The translations under genes and the position numbers were made by a program. Shown here one piece after another: positions 36,639-46,136 of a stretch of 64,000 bases of DNA. Below the pieces are notes generated by a model. The model worked only from the letters and a program-made list of their open reading frames with translations, had not been told where the DNA came from and searched no databases. Source of the DNA: Rhodoferax sediminis (GTDB lineage: Bacteria; Pseudomonadota; Gammaproteobacteria; Burkholderiales; Burkholderiaceae_C); assembly GCF_006970865.1 (NCBI RefSeq), contig NZ_CP035503.1:1687001-1751000 (forward strand), given 5' to 3'. Numbering within the stretch: position 1 is the first letter of the stretch; every line of letters starts with the position of its first letter.

Positions 36639-37727
36639 ATGCTGAACCGACTTCTCTCCAATGACTTCCCGCGCAGCCGCGTGCTCGCGGTGCTGCTCGT
36701 GGTGCTGCTCGTGGCGCTGGCGTTCGCACCCTTTATTTTTCCGGGCGTCAAGGCCCTCAACGTGGCCGCCAAGGTCCTGATTTTCACGGTGCTGGTCGCC
36801 AGCTTCGACCTGTTGCTGGGCTACACCGGGATTGTGAGTTTTGCCCATACCATGTTCTTCGGTATCGGTGCCTACGGCATTGCAATTTCCGCCAGCCGGC
36901 TGGGCCCGACCTGGCAGGCGCTGGCGGTCGGGCTGGTGGGCGCGATGGCGCTGTCGTTTGTGCTGGCGCTGCTTGTGGGGCTGTTTTCGCTGCGCGTCAA
37001 GGCGATATTTTTCGCCATGATCACGCTGGCCGTGGCTTCGGCGTTCCTGACATTGGCGTCGCAGCTCTCCGCCTTCACCGGCGGTGAGGACGGCCTGACC
37101 TTCAAGCTGCCCGAGCTGCTGTCGCCGAGCTTCGAGTTCATGGACGAGCCGTTCCTCGGAGTGTCGGTCGACGGCCGTTTGCTGAGTTATTACCTGTTGT
37201 TCGCGGTGGCCGTGGTGCTGGTGCTGGCGCTGCTGCGCATCGTCAACTCGCCGTTCGGGCGCGTGCTGCAGGCGATTCGCGAGAACGAATTCCGCGCCGA
37301 GGCGATCGGCTACCGCGTGGTGGTGTACCGCACCACGTCCAGCGTCCTGTCCGCGCTGTTTGCCACGCTGGCCGGTGCCATGCTGGCGCTCTGGCTGCGC
37401 TACAACGGGCCCGATACCTCGCTGTCCTTCGAAATCATGATCGACGTGCTCTTGATCGTGGTGATCGGCGGCATGGGCACGATTTATGGCGCGCTGGTGG
37501 GCGCCGCGCTGTTTCTGGTGGCGCAGAGCTACTTGCAGGATCTGCTCAGGCTGGGCAGCGAGGCCGCCTCAAGCCTGCCCTGGCTGTCGACGCTGCTGTC
37601 GCCGGACCGCTGGCTTTTGTGGCTGGGCATCCTGTTCGTGCTGTCGATTTACTACTTCCCGGCCGGCGTGGTGGGCCGTTTGCGCGCCATGGGCCATGGA
37701 GTCGCAAAGGTGGGGATCAGGACATGA
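36639..37727 (+). CDS. branched-chain-type ABC transporter permease (LivM-like)
   Basis: A 362-residue permease with multiple membrane segments and the LivM-typical VASFDLLLGYTGIVSFAHTMFFGIGAYG and FGRVLQAIRENEFRAEAIGY loops, followed by IGGMGTIYGALVGAALFLVAQ. The stop overlaps the hydrolase gene by 4 bp. Confidence 0.92.
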   Translation: MLNRLLSNDFPRSRVLAVLLVVLLVALAFAPFIFPGVKALNVAAKVLIFTVLVASFDLLLGYTGIVSFAHTMFFGIGAYGIAISASRLGPTWQALAVGLVGAMALSFVLALLVGLFSLRVKAIFFAMITLAVASAFLTLASQLSAFTGGEDGLTFKLPELLSPSFEFMDEPFLGVSVDGRLLSYYLLFAVAVVLVLALLRIVNSPFGRVLQAIRENEFRAEAIGYRVVVYRTTSSVLSALFATLAGAMLALWLRYNGPDTSLSFEIMIDVLLIVVIGGMGTIYGALVGAALFLVAQSYLQDLLRLGSEAASSLPWLSTLLSPDRWLLWLGILFVLSIYYFPAGVVGRLRAMGHGVAKVGIRT

Positions 37728-38590
37728 CGTTTAGCTCCAATTACCTAACCTGCGCCGGGCGCGAAATCCATTACACCGAATGGGGCGCCCCGCAGGCGCC
37801 GGTCGTGATCGCCTGGCACGGACTGGCACGTACCGGACGCGACATGGACGAGCTGGCCGCGCATCTGAGCGCCCGCTACCGCGTGATCTGCCCGGACACG
37901 ATTGGGCGCGGCCTGAGCCAGTGGAGCCCCGATCCTCAACACGAATATTGCCTCGCGTTCTACGCCCGCATCGCGGCGGATCTGCTGGCGCAGCTTCAGA
38001 TCCACCAGGCGCACTGGGTCGGCACGTCGATGGGCGGCGCCATTGGCATGGTGTGCGCGTCGGGCCTGTTCGAGCCCGCGCTCAAGGGCTGCATCAAGAG
38101 CCTGGTGCTCAACGACACGGCGCCGCAGATTGCCGACGCGGCCATCGAACGCATCAAGTCTTACGCGGGCAGTCCGCCGGCCTTCGCCACCGTGCTCGAA
38201 CTCGAAGCCTTTTTCCGGCAGGTGTACAAGCCCTACGGCTGGCTCAGCGATGCGCAGTGGCGCCGGCTGACCGAAACCTCGACGCGCCGCCTGTCCGACG
38301 GCCGCGTCACGCCGCACTACGACCCCGCCATGGTGCAGCAGTTCACCCAGCATCCGAACGACTACCTGATCTGGGACCACTACGACGCCATCGACATCCC
38401 GGTGCTGTGCCTGCGTGGTGCGCATTCCGACCTGGTGCTGCCGGAAACGACAGTGGAGATGCTGCAGCGTGGCCCCGGGCTGCGCGGCTTGACTCAAATC
38501 GTGGAAGTGCCTGGTTGCGGCCACGCGCCCGCGCTGAATGTGCCCGACCAACTGAACCGGGTGGCAGCATTCATCGACGCGGCACGCTGA
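37724..38590 (+). CDS. alpha/beta-fold hydrolase
   Basis: A 288-residue hydrolase with a complete triad signature: nucleophile elbow GTSMGGAIG, acid in LRGAHSDLVLPE, and His in VPGCGHAPALN. The oxyanion segment is WHGLARTGRDM. The gene overlaps the LivM gene by 4 bp, so it is co-transcribed with the transporter; hydrolysis of an imported ester, lactone or thioester is plausible. No signal peptide, so cytoplasmic. Confidence 0.9.
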   Translation: MTFSSNYLTCAGREIHYTEWGAPQAPVVIAWHGLARTGRDMDELAAHLSARYRVICPDTIGRGLSQWSPDPQHEYCLAFYARIAADLLAQLQIHQAHWVGTSMGGAIGMVCASGLFEPALKGCIKSLVLNDTAPQIADAAIERIKSYAGSPPAFATVLELEAFFRQVYKPYGWLSDAQWRRLTETSTRRLSDGRVTPHYDPAMVQQFTQHPNDYLIWDHYDAIDIPVLCLRGAHSDLVLPETTVEMLQRGPGLRGLTQIVEVPGCGHAPALNVPDQLNRVAAFIDAAR

Positions 38591-38835
38591 GCCTGGGTTG
38601 CTATTGATCTGGTAGCGAGATGGGCTTTGTCTGCGACGGCTGAAGGCGTCTTTCGTGCCTGAATCGCTTGTCTTCGGAACGAAGGTGGGGTTCGACCCCG
38701 CGGCACTTGCGTCTGATCAGGAGTTTTCTTGACAATTGCTAAGGAAGCCCACTTTCCATTGAACCGGTGTTCGCCTCCCCCGTCTATATTGGCATGAAGG
38801 CGATGGGCGCCTCCATGAACACACGGGAGATCGAT

Positions 38836-39336
38836 ATGGATAGGTTGCTGTTTCACAGGTTCAGCGCTGCTTTCCTCACGACTGCATTCGCGGCTTTGCT
38901 CGCCGGCCCCGTGCTGGCACAGACGCCCGCGCATACCCATGACGCCGTAAGTCTTCACAAGCTGAGCCTGGACCGGGGTCATCGATGGGCCACCGACGAG
39001 GCCTTGCGCAACGGCATGGATCGGATTCGAGGCCTGGTCGAACCGCGCTTGGGCGACACTCACGCCGGCAAGCTCAGCGCCGCGCAGTACCGCGAACTGG
39101 CGACCCAGGTCGAGGTCGAGGTTGGGACCATCGTGGCCAACTGCAAGCTCGAACCAAAGGCCGATGCAATGCTGCACCTGGTGATCGCCGACCTCGGCGA
39201 AGGCACCGACGCAATGGCCGGCAAGAACCCCAAGCTGAGCCCCGCGCAGGGCATGGCCAAGGTGGCCCTGGCCGTGAATGAATACGGCCGCCACTTCGAC
39301 CACCCCGGGTTCAAGCCGATCCGCAACGTCCACTGA
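38836..39336 (+). CDS. small secreted protein, DnrO-like
   Basis: A 166-residue protein with a signal peptide (residues about 1-28, ending GPVLAQT) and a helical, charged mature part (HKLSLDRGHRWATDEALRNGM, KLSAAQYRELATQVE). GGGAGAT precedes the ATG. I recall similar proteins annotated DnrO beside denitrification regulators; the Crp/Fnr-type gene two genes downstream fits that. Function not established. A weak FNR/DNR-like site TTGCG-TCTG-ATCAG lies at 38707-38720. Confidence 0.7.
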   Translation: MDRLLFHRFSAAFLTTAFAALLAGPVLAQTPAHTHDAVSLHKLSLDRGHRWATDEALRNGMDRIRGLVEPRLGDTHAGKLSAAQYRELATQVEVEVGTIVANCKLEPKADAMLHLVIADLGEGTDAMAGKNPKLSPAQGMAKVALAVNEYGRHFDHPGFKPIRNVH

Positions 39337-39353
39337 ATCACAGAAAACAAGCC

Positions 39354-39458
39354 ATGAACTACGACATTCCTTTGCTGCTGAAGCACAAACACAGAGCACT
39401 GCGGCGGCAGCGCGCTGGCGCGCAGCGGGTTGGCCTGCCATTGGCGGCGGGGTGGTGA
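39354..39458 (+). CDS. possible 34-residue small protein
   Basis: An ATG 18 bp after the DnrO-like gene opens a 34-codon frame (MNYDIPLLLKHKHRALRRQR...) ending with TGA 2 bp before the next gene. It is basic, with no known domain. A Shine-Dalgarno is not obvious. It may be a real small protein, a leader for coupling, or chance. Confidence 0.25.
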   Translation: MNYDIPLLLKHKHRALRRQRAGAQRVGLPLAAGW

Positions 39459-39460
39459 AA

Positions 39461-40075
39461 ATGAAGGCCATGCAAACACCCGCGTTCTTCGACACCGTGC
39501 CGCGCATCGTGATGCAGGACCTGCTCGCTGAGACCCTGGGCGCCGCGTCTGATGGGGTCATCGAGTACAGCTACCTCGATGCGGTCAAGTTGACAGGGCA
39601 CTCTTGTCCCACGGTGGCCGGGGCCTACCTGATGACCCTCAACGCCCTGGCCCATCTGTATCCCGACGAGTTACCGCGCCGCGGCGAGTTGCGGGTCGAG
39701 CTGCGCCAGCGCATTGACGAAGGTGTTGCCGGCGTAATCGCCAGCGTGGCCGGCCTGGTCACCGGCGCCGCGAACGAAGGCGGCTTCAAGGGCCTGGGCG
39801 GCCGTTTCAGCCGGCGCGACCTGCTGCGCTTTGGTATTCCGATGCAAGGTGAGCTTCGCTTCACGCGCCTGGACACCGGGCAGGCTGTCGAGTTGGCCCA
39901 CCACCCTGTCGCGGTGCCCCGGCCGCCTGCGTTGACCAGCCAGCTGCAGGCAGCTTCGGACCCGGGGGCCGACGCCGCCACGCGCCAGGCTTTCGCTGCA
40001 ACATGGCAAGGCTGGGTCCGCACGATCCTGCTCGACCACACAAATGACCCGGCGCTGATCACGGTCATGGGTTGA
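39461..40075 (+). CDS. FmdE-like domain protein
   Basis: A 204-residue protein with the segment LTGHSCPTVAGAYLMTLNAL, resembling the GHxCP metal-binding motif of FmdE-family proteins. The remainder shows an acidic/basic mix without membrane segments. ATG 39461 is preferred because the domain begins soon after it; an in-frame ATG upstream at 39278 would overlap the previous gene. It sits between the DnrO-like and Crp/Fnr genes, 6 bp before the latter, so all three are probably one operon responding to nitrogen oxides or oxygen limitation (inference). Confidence 0.65.
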   Translation: MKAMQTPAFFDTVPRIVMQDLLAETLGAASDGVIEYSYLDAVKLTGHSCPTVAGAYLMTLNALAHLYPDELPRRGELRVELRQRIDEGVAGVIASVAGLVTGAANEGGFKGLGGRFSRRDLLRFGIPMQGELRFTRLDTGQAVELAHHPVAVPRPPALTSQLQAASDPGADAATRQAFAATWQGWVRTILLDHTNDPALITVMG

Positions 40076-40081
40076 TATCGG

Positions 40082-40783
40082 ATGGCCCGCAAGGAGATCG
40101 CACCCGAAGTTCTTCTGGCGCGCTTGTCGCTCTTCAAGGAGTTGGACGCCGCGACGCTCGTTCGCTTGACAGCGGGTATCACACGCCGGTCATTGAAGCG
40201 CGGGGAGACGCTGTTTCACAAGGGCGATCCTGTCACCGGGATGTATGTCGTCGTGTACGGTGAGGTCCGGTTGATCGCGAGCACTCCGGCGCGTGGCGAG
40301 CGCCTTTCGGGCATTGTCGGGCCAGGGCAAAGTTTCGGCGAACCCGTGATGTTTCTCGAACGACCGACGCTCGTCGCAGCCCAGGCAGCTACCGACGCAC
40401 TGCTGTTGCACTTGTCCAAAAATGCGGTGTTCGCCGAGCTTGAACGCAACCCGAAGTTCGCACGCCGCATGATCGCCGGCCTGAGCAAGCGTATCGAAAG
40501 CCTGGTGCGTGAGCTCGACTGCCAGGCCATGGGCAGCGGCACCGAGCGCTTCATCGCCTATCTGCTGCGTCACGACGGGAGCGGGCCGGGTCCGAGCGTG
40601 ATCACGCTACCGGCCGCCAAGGGAGCAATTGCGTCGCAGTTGAATTTGACGCCCGAGCACTTCTCGCGCATCTTGCGCGAGCTGGCCGACGCCGGGCTGG
40701 TGCACGTGAAAGGCCGCATGATCACGGTGCTGGATTTGGATCGGCTTGAACTCGCGGCACGACGGCGTACCGTTAGGATATGA
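40082..40783 (+). CDS. Crp/Fnr family transcriptional regulator
   Basis: A 233-residue protein: a cyclic-nucleotide-binding-type sensor domain (residues about 15-140, GETLFHKGDPVTGMYVVVYGEV), a dimerisation helix, and a C-terminal HTH (KGAIASQLNLTPEHFSRILREL). The N-terminal cysteines that hold the FNR iron-sulfur cluster are missing, so it is closer to the Dnr/NnrR-like group that senses NO through haem, or another ligand-sensing group. It starts 6 bp after the FmdE-like gene. Confidence 0.88.
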   Translation: MARKEIAPEVLLARLSLFKELDAATLVRLTAGITRRSLKRGETLFHKGDPVTGMYVVVYGEVRLIASTPARGERLSGIVGPGQSFGEPVMFLERPTLVAAQAATDALLLHLSKNAVFAELERNPKFARRMIAGLSKRIESLVRELDCQAMGSGTERFIAYLLRHDGSGPGPSVITLPAAKGAIASQLNLTPEHFSRILRELADAGLVHVKGRMITVLDLDRLELAARRRTVRI

Positions 40784-41011
40784 CGAGGAGGCTAAGCGCG
40801 GGGTGCCCTGGCGTCACAGGCGGGTCAATCGTTGTCAGCGAGCGGCCTCTCGTGACAAGCCAGACATCCGGTTTCGGCGAAATTACCGGCTGGTTTTGGC
40901 CGCTGGTAGCGATAAGCTGCCGGCGCCAGGTTTATCTTGAATTGGTCTTTGGCCTTTATGCTGCGGCCGTTATTGACTATTAAATGTGTAGTAAGCCAGG
41001 TCGGTTCTGGT

Positions 41012-42115
41012 CTACTGCCGGGCCCCCAGCGCCTGTGCCGCCGCGCGCGAATCCGCCAGTCCCTGCACGTCAGGCACTATCTCTGTCGGCCAGCCTGCCA
41101 TGTGCTGCTGAGCCACGTTGCTCAACGCGCCGATCCACTCGGGCTGGTCGTTCAGACACGGGATGTAGTGGAACGTCTGGCCGCCGGCCAGCAGGAAGGC
41201 CTTGCGCGCCTCCTGATTGATTTCTTCCAGCGTTTCCAGGCAGTCGCTGGTGAAGCCGGGGCAGACCACGTCCACGCGCTTCGTGCCGGCTCGGGCCAGC
41301 GCCACCAGCGTCGGTTCGGTGTAGGGCTGCAACCATTTGGCCTTGCCGAAGCGTGACTGGAAGGTGAGCGTGTACTGGTCCGCGCGCAGGCCCAGTCTTT
41401 CCGCCAGCAGCCGGCCCGTCTTGCGGCATTCGCAGTGGTACGGGTCGCCCAGCTGCAGCGTGCGCTCGGGCACGCCATGAAAACTCATGACCAGCTGGTC
41501 GGGCCGCCCGTGGTCCTGCCAGTGGGCCTTGATGCGCCGCGCCAGCGCGTTGATGTAGCCCGCGTCGTCGTGGTAATGGTTCACAAAGCGCAGCTCGGGA
41601 ATGGTGCGCGTCTTTTGCGCCCACGCGTACACCGCATCGAACACGCTGGCCGTGGTGGTGCCCGAGTACTGCGGGTAGGCCGGCAGGATCAGCACGCGCG
41701 TCACGCCCTCAGCCTTCAGGGCGTCCAGTTCGGACGCAATCGACGGCTGGCCATAACGCATGGCGTAGCGCACCGTGACATGGTGCCCGCGCTCGCCCAG
41801 CCAGCCGCGCAGCAGCGTGGCCTGCTTGGCCGTCCAGACCTTCAGGGGCGAGCCCTCGGTGCGCCAGATGCTGGCGTATTTCGCCGCCGATTTTTTGGGC
41901 CGGGTGCGCAGGATGATGCCGTGCAGGATCAGCCACCAGATCGGTTTCGGAATTTCCACCACGCGGTGGTCGCTCAAAAACTCGGCCAGATAAACCCGCA
42001 GCGCCGCCGGCGTGGGAGCCTCGGGAGTGCCCAGGTTGCACAGCAGCACGGCGGTTCTGGGGGCTTGTCCATGGGTGTGCGCCGGCTCGGGCGCGAACGG
42101 GGAGGCGAAGGTCAT
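41012..42115 (-). CDS. hemH: ferrochelatase
   Basis: A 367-residue enzyme that inserts Fe2+ into protoporphyrin IX, the last step of haem synthesis. Family motifs are [28 protein letters not shown], the active-site His in [17 protein letters not shown] and the C-terminal [16 protein letters not shown]. The frame is open far upstream (to about 42871), but the conserved domain and an ATG at 42115 with GAGG-type sequence nearby fix the start. It is divergent from a HAD phosphatase with only 18 bp between the start codons. Confidence 0.95.
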   Translation of the reverse strand: MTFASPFAPEPAHTHGQAPRTAVLLCNLGTPEAPTPAALRVYLAEFLSDHRVVEIPKPIWWLILHGIILRTRPKKSAAKYASIWRTEGSPLKVWTAKQATLLRGWLGERGHHVTVRYAMRYGQPSIASELDALKAEGVTRVLILPAYPQYSGTTTASVFDAVYAWAQKTRTIPELRFVNHYHDDAGYINALARRIKAHWQDHGRPDQLVMSFHGVPERTLQLGDPYHCECRKTGRLLAERLGLRADQYTLTFQSRFGKAKWLQPYTEPTLVALARAGTKRVDVVCPGFTSDCLETLEEINQEARKAFLLAGGQTFHYIPCLNDQPEWIGALSNVAQQHMAGWPTEIVPDVQGLADSRAAAQALGARQ

Positions 42116-42133
42116 GCGGTATTCTCCCGCACT

Positions 42134-42847
42134 ATGCTGGACATCCGGAAAATCAAGGCCATCTCGCTCGACCTGGACGACACCCTGTGGCCGGTCTGGC
42201 CCACCATCGAGCGGGCCGAAAAAGCGCTGCACGACTGGCTGGGTGAGCACGCGCCGAAGACGGCCGAGCTGTTTGCGAGTCCGCTGGCGCTGCGCGAGAT
42301 CCGCGAAAGCATGACGGCGCAGCGCCCCGATCTGAAGCATGACCTGAGCGCCTTGCGGCGCGAATCCATCCGGCTCGCCCTGAACAATGCGGGCGATGCT
42401 CCGGCGCTGGCCGACGCTGCGTTCGAGGTGTTTTTCGCCGAACGCCAGCGGGTCGATTTCTACGATGACGCGCTCGCGGCGCTGACGTTTCTTGGCGGCC
42501 GCTTTCCGCTGGTAGCGCTGTCCAATGGCAACGCCGACGTGCAGCGGGTAGGCATTGGCCACCACTTTCGCGCGACCCTCAGCGCACGCGAGTTTGGCGT
42601 GGGCAAGCCCGACCCCCGCATCTTCCACGCGGCCGCCCGCGCTGTTCAGGTGCGGCCTGAAGACGTGCTGCACATAGGCGACGACGCGACGCTCGATGCG
42701 CTGGGCGCGATCAACGCGGGCCTGCAGGCAGTCTGGATCAACCGGGCAGGCCACGCATGGCCGCACGACGGAGAGCCGCCGTTGACACTGGCCAGCTTGA
42801 GCCCGCTGTGTGCGCTGGTCTGCGCGCAGGTCAAGCCAGGACCTTAG
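42134..42847 (+). CDS. HAD-superfamily hydrolase
   Basis: A 237-residue HAD phosphatase. Motif I is [13 protein letters not shown] with the nucleophilic Asp, motif II is [10 protein letters not shown], motif III includes [12 protein letters not shown], and motif IV is [14 protein letters not shown] helical cap lies between motifs I and II. It is a YjjG/phosphoglycolate phosphatase-like member whose substrate cannot be named from sequence. It is divergent from hemH, a neighbour pair common in Burkholderiales as I recall. Confidence 0.9.
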   Translation: MLDIRKIKAISLDLDDTLWPVWPTIERAEKALHDWLGEHAPKTAELFASPLALREIRESMTAQRPDLKHDLSALRRESIRLALNNAGDAPALADAAFEVFFAERQRVDFYDDALAALTFLGGRFPLVALSNGNADVQRVGIGHHFRATLSAREFGVGKPDPRIFHAAARAVQVRPEDVLHIGDDATLDALGAINAGLQAVWINRAGHAWPHDGEPPLTLASLSPLCALVCAQVKPGP

Positions 42848-42935
42848 CCCGGCATGGCGTCGCTGCGGCACAGACGTTGCGCTGTGGCTATGCCGCTGAC
42901 GTGATGGAAGCTGCGCCGCCGCTATGCCGCTGCCC

Positions 42936-44273
42936 TTACAGAAATTGCGCCGCTGCTACGCCGCTGCGCGTGGCGCCCTCCAGCGTCGCGGGGTAGGGGC
43001 CTTCGATGTAGTCGCCGCAGGCCAGCAAGCCCGGCGCGATCTGCGGGGGCGGGCGCCGCAGGCCCGGCGTGCAGGCGAAGGTCGCGCGCTTTTCAACGAT
43101 GGTCCGGATCGGCGCTACCCGCAGGCCGAGCTGGCTGCGGGCCTGCGCCACCACCTGGGCCTGCAGGTCGTCGCGGTTGCCGTTGCTGGTGCTGACCACA
43201 AAGGCCAGCAGGTTCGCGGGGCCGCCGAGCTGGCCGCGGTCGAACACGAACTGCGCAGGGGCGGCGCGCGCCGGATCCAGGCTGCTGCGCAGCGCCAGCA
43301 TGGGGCAGTGCAGCAAGCCGGCCGATGAACTTGCGCTGGTGGTCGCCAGCGCATACACGGTGGTGATCGCTTCAAAGCGCAGGGCGCGCGCGACGCCAGC
43401 CCAGCGCCGGAACTGAGCTGCTATGGTTTCAGGAGCTACTACCGAAGACGCAGCAAGGACTGCAGCCGCATCGGATGCCGAAGTCGCGAGAATCACGCGG
43501 TCGAACGCTTCTTCATTGACGTGCCACCGGGCGAGGGCCGACGGCTCGGCTGGGGCCAGGTTGCAGCGCAGCGTCTGCACGCGCTGGCCCATGCGGACCT
43601 CGCCGCCTCGCGCCTGTAGCCAGCGCGCCGCCGCATCGGGAAACAGCGCTGCCAGATCCACCCGGGGCAGCAGCAGGTTGGAGCCGCCGCGGCCCGCGAA
43701 CAGGCTGTCCCGGATCACGCGCAAAAATACCTGGCCGCTGGCTTGCTCTGCCGGTGTATTGAGGGCCGCCACGCACAGCGGCTCGATGAATTCGCGCTGC
43801 AGCCGCGGGGTCAGCGCCGCGCACAACTGGGCCACGCTGGCGCCCGGCGCGCACCGGAAGCCGCCAAGCCGCCAGCCGATGGCGCTGCGCAGCAGCGCCA
43901 GCTTGTCGCGCCAGCCCCAGCCGCGCGTCGACACTATGCCGGCCAGCGCATCCCACGGCGCCGGCCCGTGGCGCAGCGCCAGGCCACTGCCGTCGGGAAA
44001 GCGCAAAGCCAGTGGCAGCCGCGCGAGCGCCACGTCGGGGTCCACGCCGACCAGTTGCATCAGGCGCAGGGTCTCGCTGTAGGCGCCGATCAGGATGTGC
44101 TGGCCGTTGTCGAGCGTCACGGGAGTTCCATCCGGCAACGTGCCGTTCAGGCCTCTGGCTCGCCCCCCCAGTACACGTGATGCTTCGAAAACGATAGCGT
44201 GGTGGCCGCCGCGCGTGGCCGTCACCGCCGCTGCCATGCCGGCCCAGCCGCCGCCGATGATGGCGACTTTCAT
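42936..44273 (-). CDS. hpnE: hydroxysqualene dehydroxylase (squalene-associated FAD-dependent desaturase)
   Basis: A 445-residue flavoprotein opening with the dinucleotide-binding motif [15 protein letters not shown] and ending with the FAD-contacting [20 protein letters not shown]. HpnE reduces hydroxysqualene to squalene in the three-step HpnCDE route. It is last in an operon hpnC-hpnD-hpnE. The reading frame is open upstream of the start, but MKVAIIGGG at 44273 is the domain start. An AT-rich patch at 43416-43439 (GCTATGGTTTCAGGAGCTAC) within this GC-rich gene resembles a dispersed repeat. Confidence 0.93.
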   Translation of the reverse strand: MKVAIIGGGWAGMAAAVTATRGGHHAIVFEASRVLGGRARGLNGTLPDGTPVTLDNGQHILIGAYSETLRLMQLVGVDPDVALARLPLALRFPDGSGLALRHGPAPWDALAGIVSTRGWGWRDKLALLRSAIGWRLGGFRCAPGASVAQLCAALTPRLQREFIEPLCVAALNTPAEQASGQVFLRVIRDSLFAGRGGSNLLLPRVDLAALFPDAAARWLQARGGEVRMGQRVQTLRCNLAPAEPSALARWHVNEEAFDRVILATSASDAAAVLAASSVVAPETIAAQFRRWAGVARALRFEAITTVYALATTSASSSAGLLHCPMLALRSSLDPARAAPAQFVFDRGQLGGPANLLAFVVSTSNGNRDDLQAQVVAQARSQLGLRVAPIRTIVEKRATFACTPGLRRPPPQIAPGLLACGDYIEGPYPATLEGATRSGVAAAQFL

Positions 44274-44398
44274 GGCAGCGCTGCACACGCAGTGGCAAGC
44301 GTGGGGACCATCCGGCCGGCGCCGGGCCGCCCCAAGGCGGCCGACGGCCCCCTCGGGGGGCAGCGAGGACACGAAGTGCCGAGCGTGGGGGCCATTTC
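44274..44398. repeat. GC-rich REP-like element between hpnD and hpnE
   Basis: The 125-bp gap holds the hairpins GCCGCC-ccaa-GGCGGC and CCCCCTC-GGGGGG, bounded by AGCGTGGGGACCAT on the left and GAGCGTGGGGGCCAT on the right. The left boundary block is shared with 35625-35638. Such elements are frequent between genes in Comamonadaceae (from memory). Confidence 0.65.
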
Positions 44399-45268
44399 TT
44401 AGACGTGTCCCAGCGCCTGCACCTTCCACGCCAGCCAGAGCTTGCGCACCGGCGTGAGGCTGATGCGCTGGTGCAGCACCGGAAAATTGTCGCGCTCGAT
44501 TTCGCGCAGCAGCGTCTGGTAGATGCTGGCCATCATCAGGCCCGGCTTCTGGGCGCGGCGGTCGGCGGCCGGCAGCAGGGCAAAGGCTTCGTCGTACAGC
44601 GCGTGCGCGCGTTGCGTCTGGAACCGCATGAGTGCTGCGAAGCGCGCCGTGAACTCGTCCGTGCCGTTGCCCGCCAGCGGTTTGGGGCGCTTGAGGATTT
44701 CGTGCGCCTTCACATCGAACTGCTGCAATTCGCTCACCGGCAGGTAGATGCGTCCGCGCATCGCGTCCTCACCGACGTCGCGAATGATGTTCGTGAGCTG
44801 GAACGCCAGCCCCAGCTTGTGCGCGTAGGCGGTGGTTTGCGCCTGTGTCTGGCCAAAGATGCGTGCCGACACCTCGCCCACGATGCCCGCGACCAGATGG
44901 CAATAGCTTTGCAGGCCAGCGAAGTCGAGGTAGCGCGTTTGCTCCAGGTCCATCTGGCAGCCCTCGATGATGGCTTGCAGATGGCGCTGTTCAATCTGGT
45001 AGTCGGCCACGACCGGCATCAGGGCCTGCATGACCGGGTGCGTCGGCTGCCCCGCGAACGACTGGGCGACCTCGGATTGCCACCAGGCCAGCTTGGTGCG
45101 AGCCACGCCGGGGTCCACCATGTCGTCGACCACATCGTCGACCTCGCGGCAGAACGCATAAAACGCCGTGATGGCGCCGCGGCGCGGCTTGGGCAGGAAA
45201 AGAAAGGCGTAATAGAAGCTGCTGCCGGACGCGGCGGCTTTTTGCTGGACGTACTGCTCAGGAGTCAT
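44399..45268 (-). CDS. hpnD: presqualene diphosphate synthase
   Basis: A 289-residue trans-prenyltransferase of the squalene/phytoene synthase family. Aspartate-rich motifs are AFCREVDDVVDD and NIIRDVGEDAMRGRIYLP. HpnD joins two farnesyl diphosphates to presqualene diphosphate. Full length and in operon with hpnC (10 bp upstream) and hpnE. No squalene-hopene cyclase gene is in the window. Confidence 0.94.
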   Translation of the reverse strand: MTPEQYVQQKAAASGSSFYYAFLFLPKPRRGAITAFYAFCREVDDVVDDMVDPGVARTKLAWWQSEVAQSFAGQPTHPVMQALMPVVADYQIEQRHLQAIIEGCQMDLEQTRYLDFAGLQSYCHLVAGIVGEVSARIFGQTQAQTTAYAHKLGLAFQLTNIIRDVGEDAMRGRIYLPVSELQQFDVKAHEILKRPKPLAGNGTDEFTARFAALMRFQTQRAHALYDEAFALLPAADRRAQKPGLMMASIYQTLLREIERDNFPVLHQRISLTPVRKLWLAWKVQALGHV

Positions 45269-45278
45269 GGCGTGATTG

Positions 45279-46136
45279 TTACATCCACAGACTGCGCCAC
45301 AGCATCACGGGCACGTCCCACGCGGTGAGCTTGGGGCGCACGCTCAGGGTGGCGAAGCCCATCGCCTCGATCTTGTCCAGGATGCGCAGGCCGCCTTGCA
45401 CCACCAGGCGCAGCTCCCACCCCGCGCGGCCCGGCACCTGGTGCACCAATGCAGAGCCTTTTAGCATGGTAGCCCTTGCCATTTCTACATGAGTAGCTAT
45501 CAGGTCTGTAGCATTCTGGGTGTGACGCAGGGCCAGCAGATCCTCGTGCGTGACGCCGTGCGCGTCGCAGTCGCGCGCCGGCAGGTAGAAGCGGTCGCGC
45601 GCGATGTCCAGCCCCAGGTCCTGCCAGAAGTTGATGAGCTGCAGCGCCGTGCAAATGCAGTCACTGCGCGCCAGCGCGTTTGCGTCGTGCACGCCGTATA
45701 GATGCAGCAGCAGCCGCCCCACGGGATTGGCCGAGCGGCGGCAGTAGTCGAACAGCTCGTCGCGGTCGACGTAGCCGGCCCGGTCGCGGGTCTTGGCCAC
45801 GTCCTGCTCGAAGGCGCTCAGCAGGTCGGCGAGCAGGGGCACGGGCAGCTTGAAGTTCTGGATGGCCGCGCCCAGCGGCCCGAAGACCCGGGGCCAGCGC
45901 GGGGAGGGCGCCTCGCCACCGGCGACGGCGGCCAGGTCTGCCCGGTACTGCGCCAGGTCGTCCAGCCGCTGCTGCGCCGGCGCATCGCCTTCGTCGGCCA
46001 TGTCGTCGGCCGTGCGGGCGAACCAGTAGATCGCCGCGATGGCGGGGCGCAGACGGGGCGGGCACAGCCACGAGGCGACGGGGAAGTTTTCGTAGTGCGT
46101 CAGGGGCGGGGAGGAGGCAGCGGCGGGGTGATTCAC
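45279..46136 (-). CDS. hpnC: hydroxysqualene synthase
   Basis: A 285-residue squalene-synthase-family protein with the HpnC-typical opening HYENFPVASWLCPPRLRPAI, first acidic motif RTADDMADE and second NFWQDLGLDIARDRFYLP. HpnC converts presqualene diphosphate to hydroxysqualene. First gene of the hpnCDE operon. A 43-bp dispersed repeat (45470-45512) lies inside the gene and encodes ATDLIATHVEMARA without breaking the frame. Confidence 0.93.
   Translation of the reverse strand: MNHPAAASSPPLTHYENFPVASWLCPPRLRPAIAAIYWFARTADDMADEGDAPAQQRLDDLAQYRADLAAVAGGEAPSPRWPRVFGPLGAAIQNFKLPVPLLADLLSAFEQDVAKTRDRAGYVDRDELFDYCRRSANPVGRLLLHLYGVHDANALARSDCICTALQLINFWQDLGLDIARDRFYLPARDCDAHGVTHEDLLALRHTQNATDLIATHVEMARATMLKGSALVHQVPGRAGWELRLVVQGGLRILDKIEAMGFATLSVRPKLTAWDVPVMLWRSLWM
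45470..45512 (+). repeat. 43-bp dispersed repeat, copy inside hpnC
   Basis: Layout TAGCCC-N11-N9-GCTATCAG-N4-GTAGC. It aligns without gaps to the copies at 58098-58140 and 58433-58475, though it shares fewer internal bases than those two share with each other. It is in-frame coding sequence of hpnC on the opposite strand. Confidence 0.6.

Noticed and set aside
40784..41011. Small gene between the Crp/Fnr gene and hemH
   Set aside because: Short frames of about 65 codons exist but lack a Shine-Dalgarno, domains or convincing codon use.
42116..42871. Upstream in-frame extension of hemH to 619 codons
   Set aside because: It would overlap the HAD phosphatase gene completely; the ferrochelatase domain begins just after ATG 42115.
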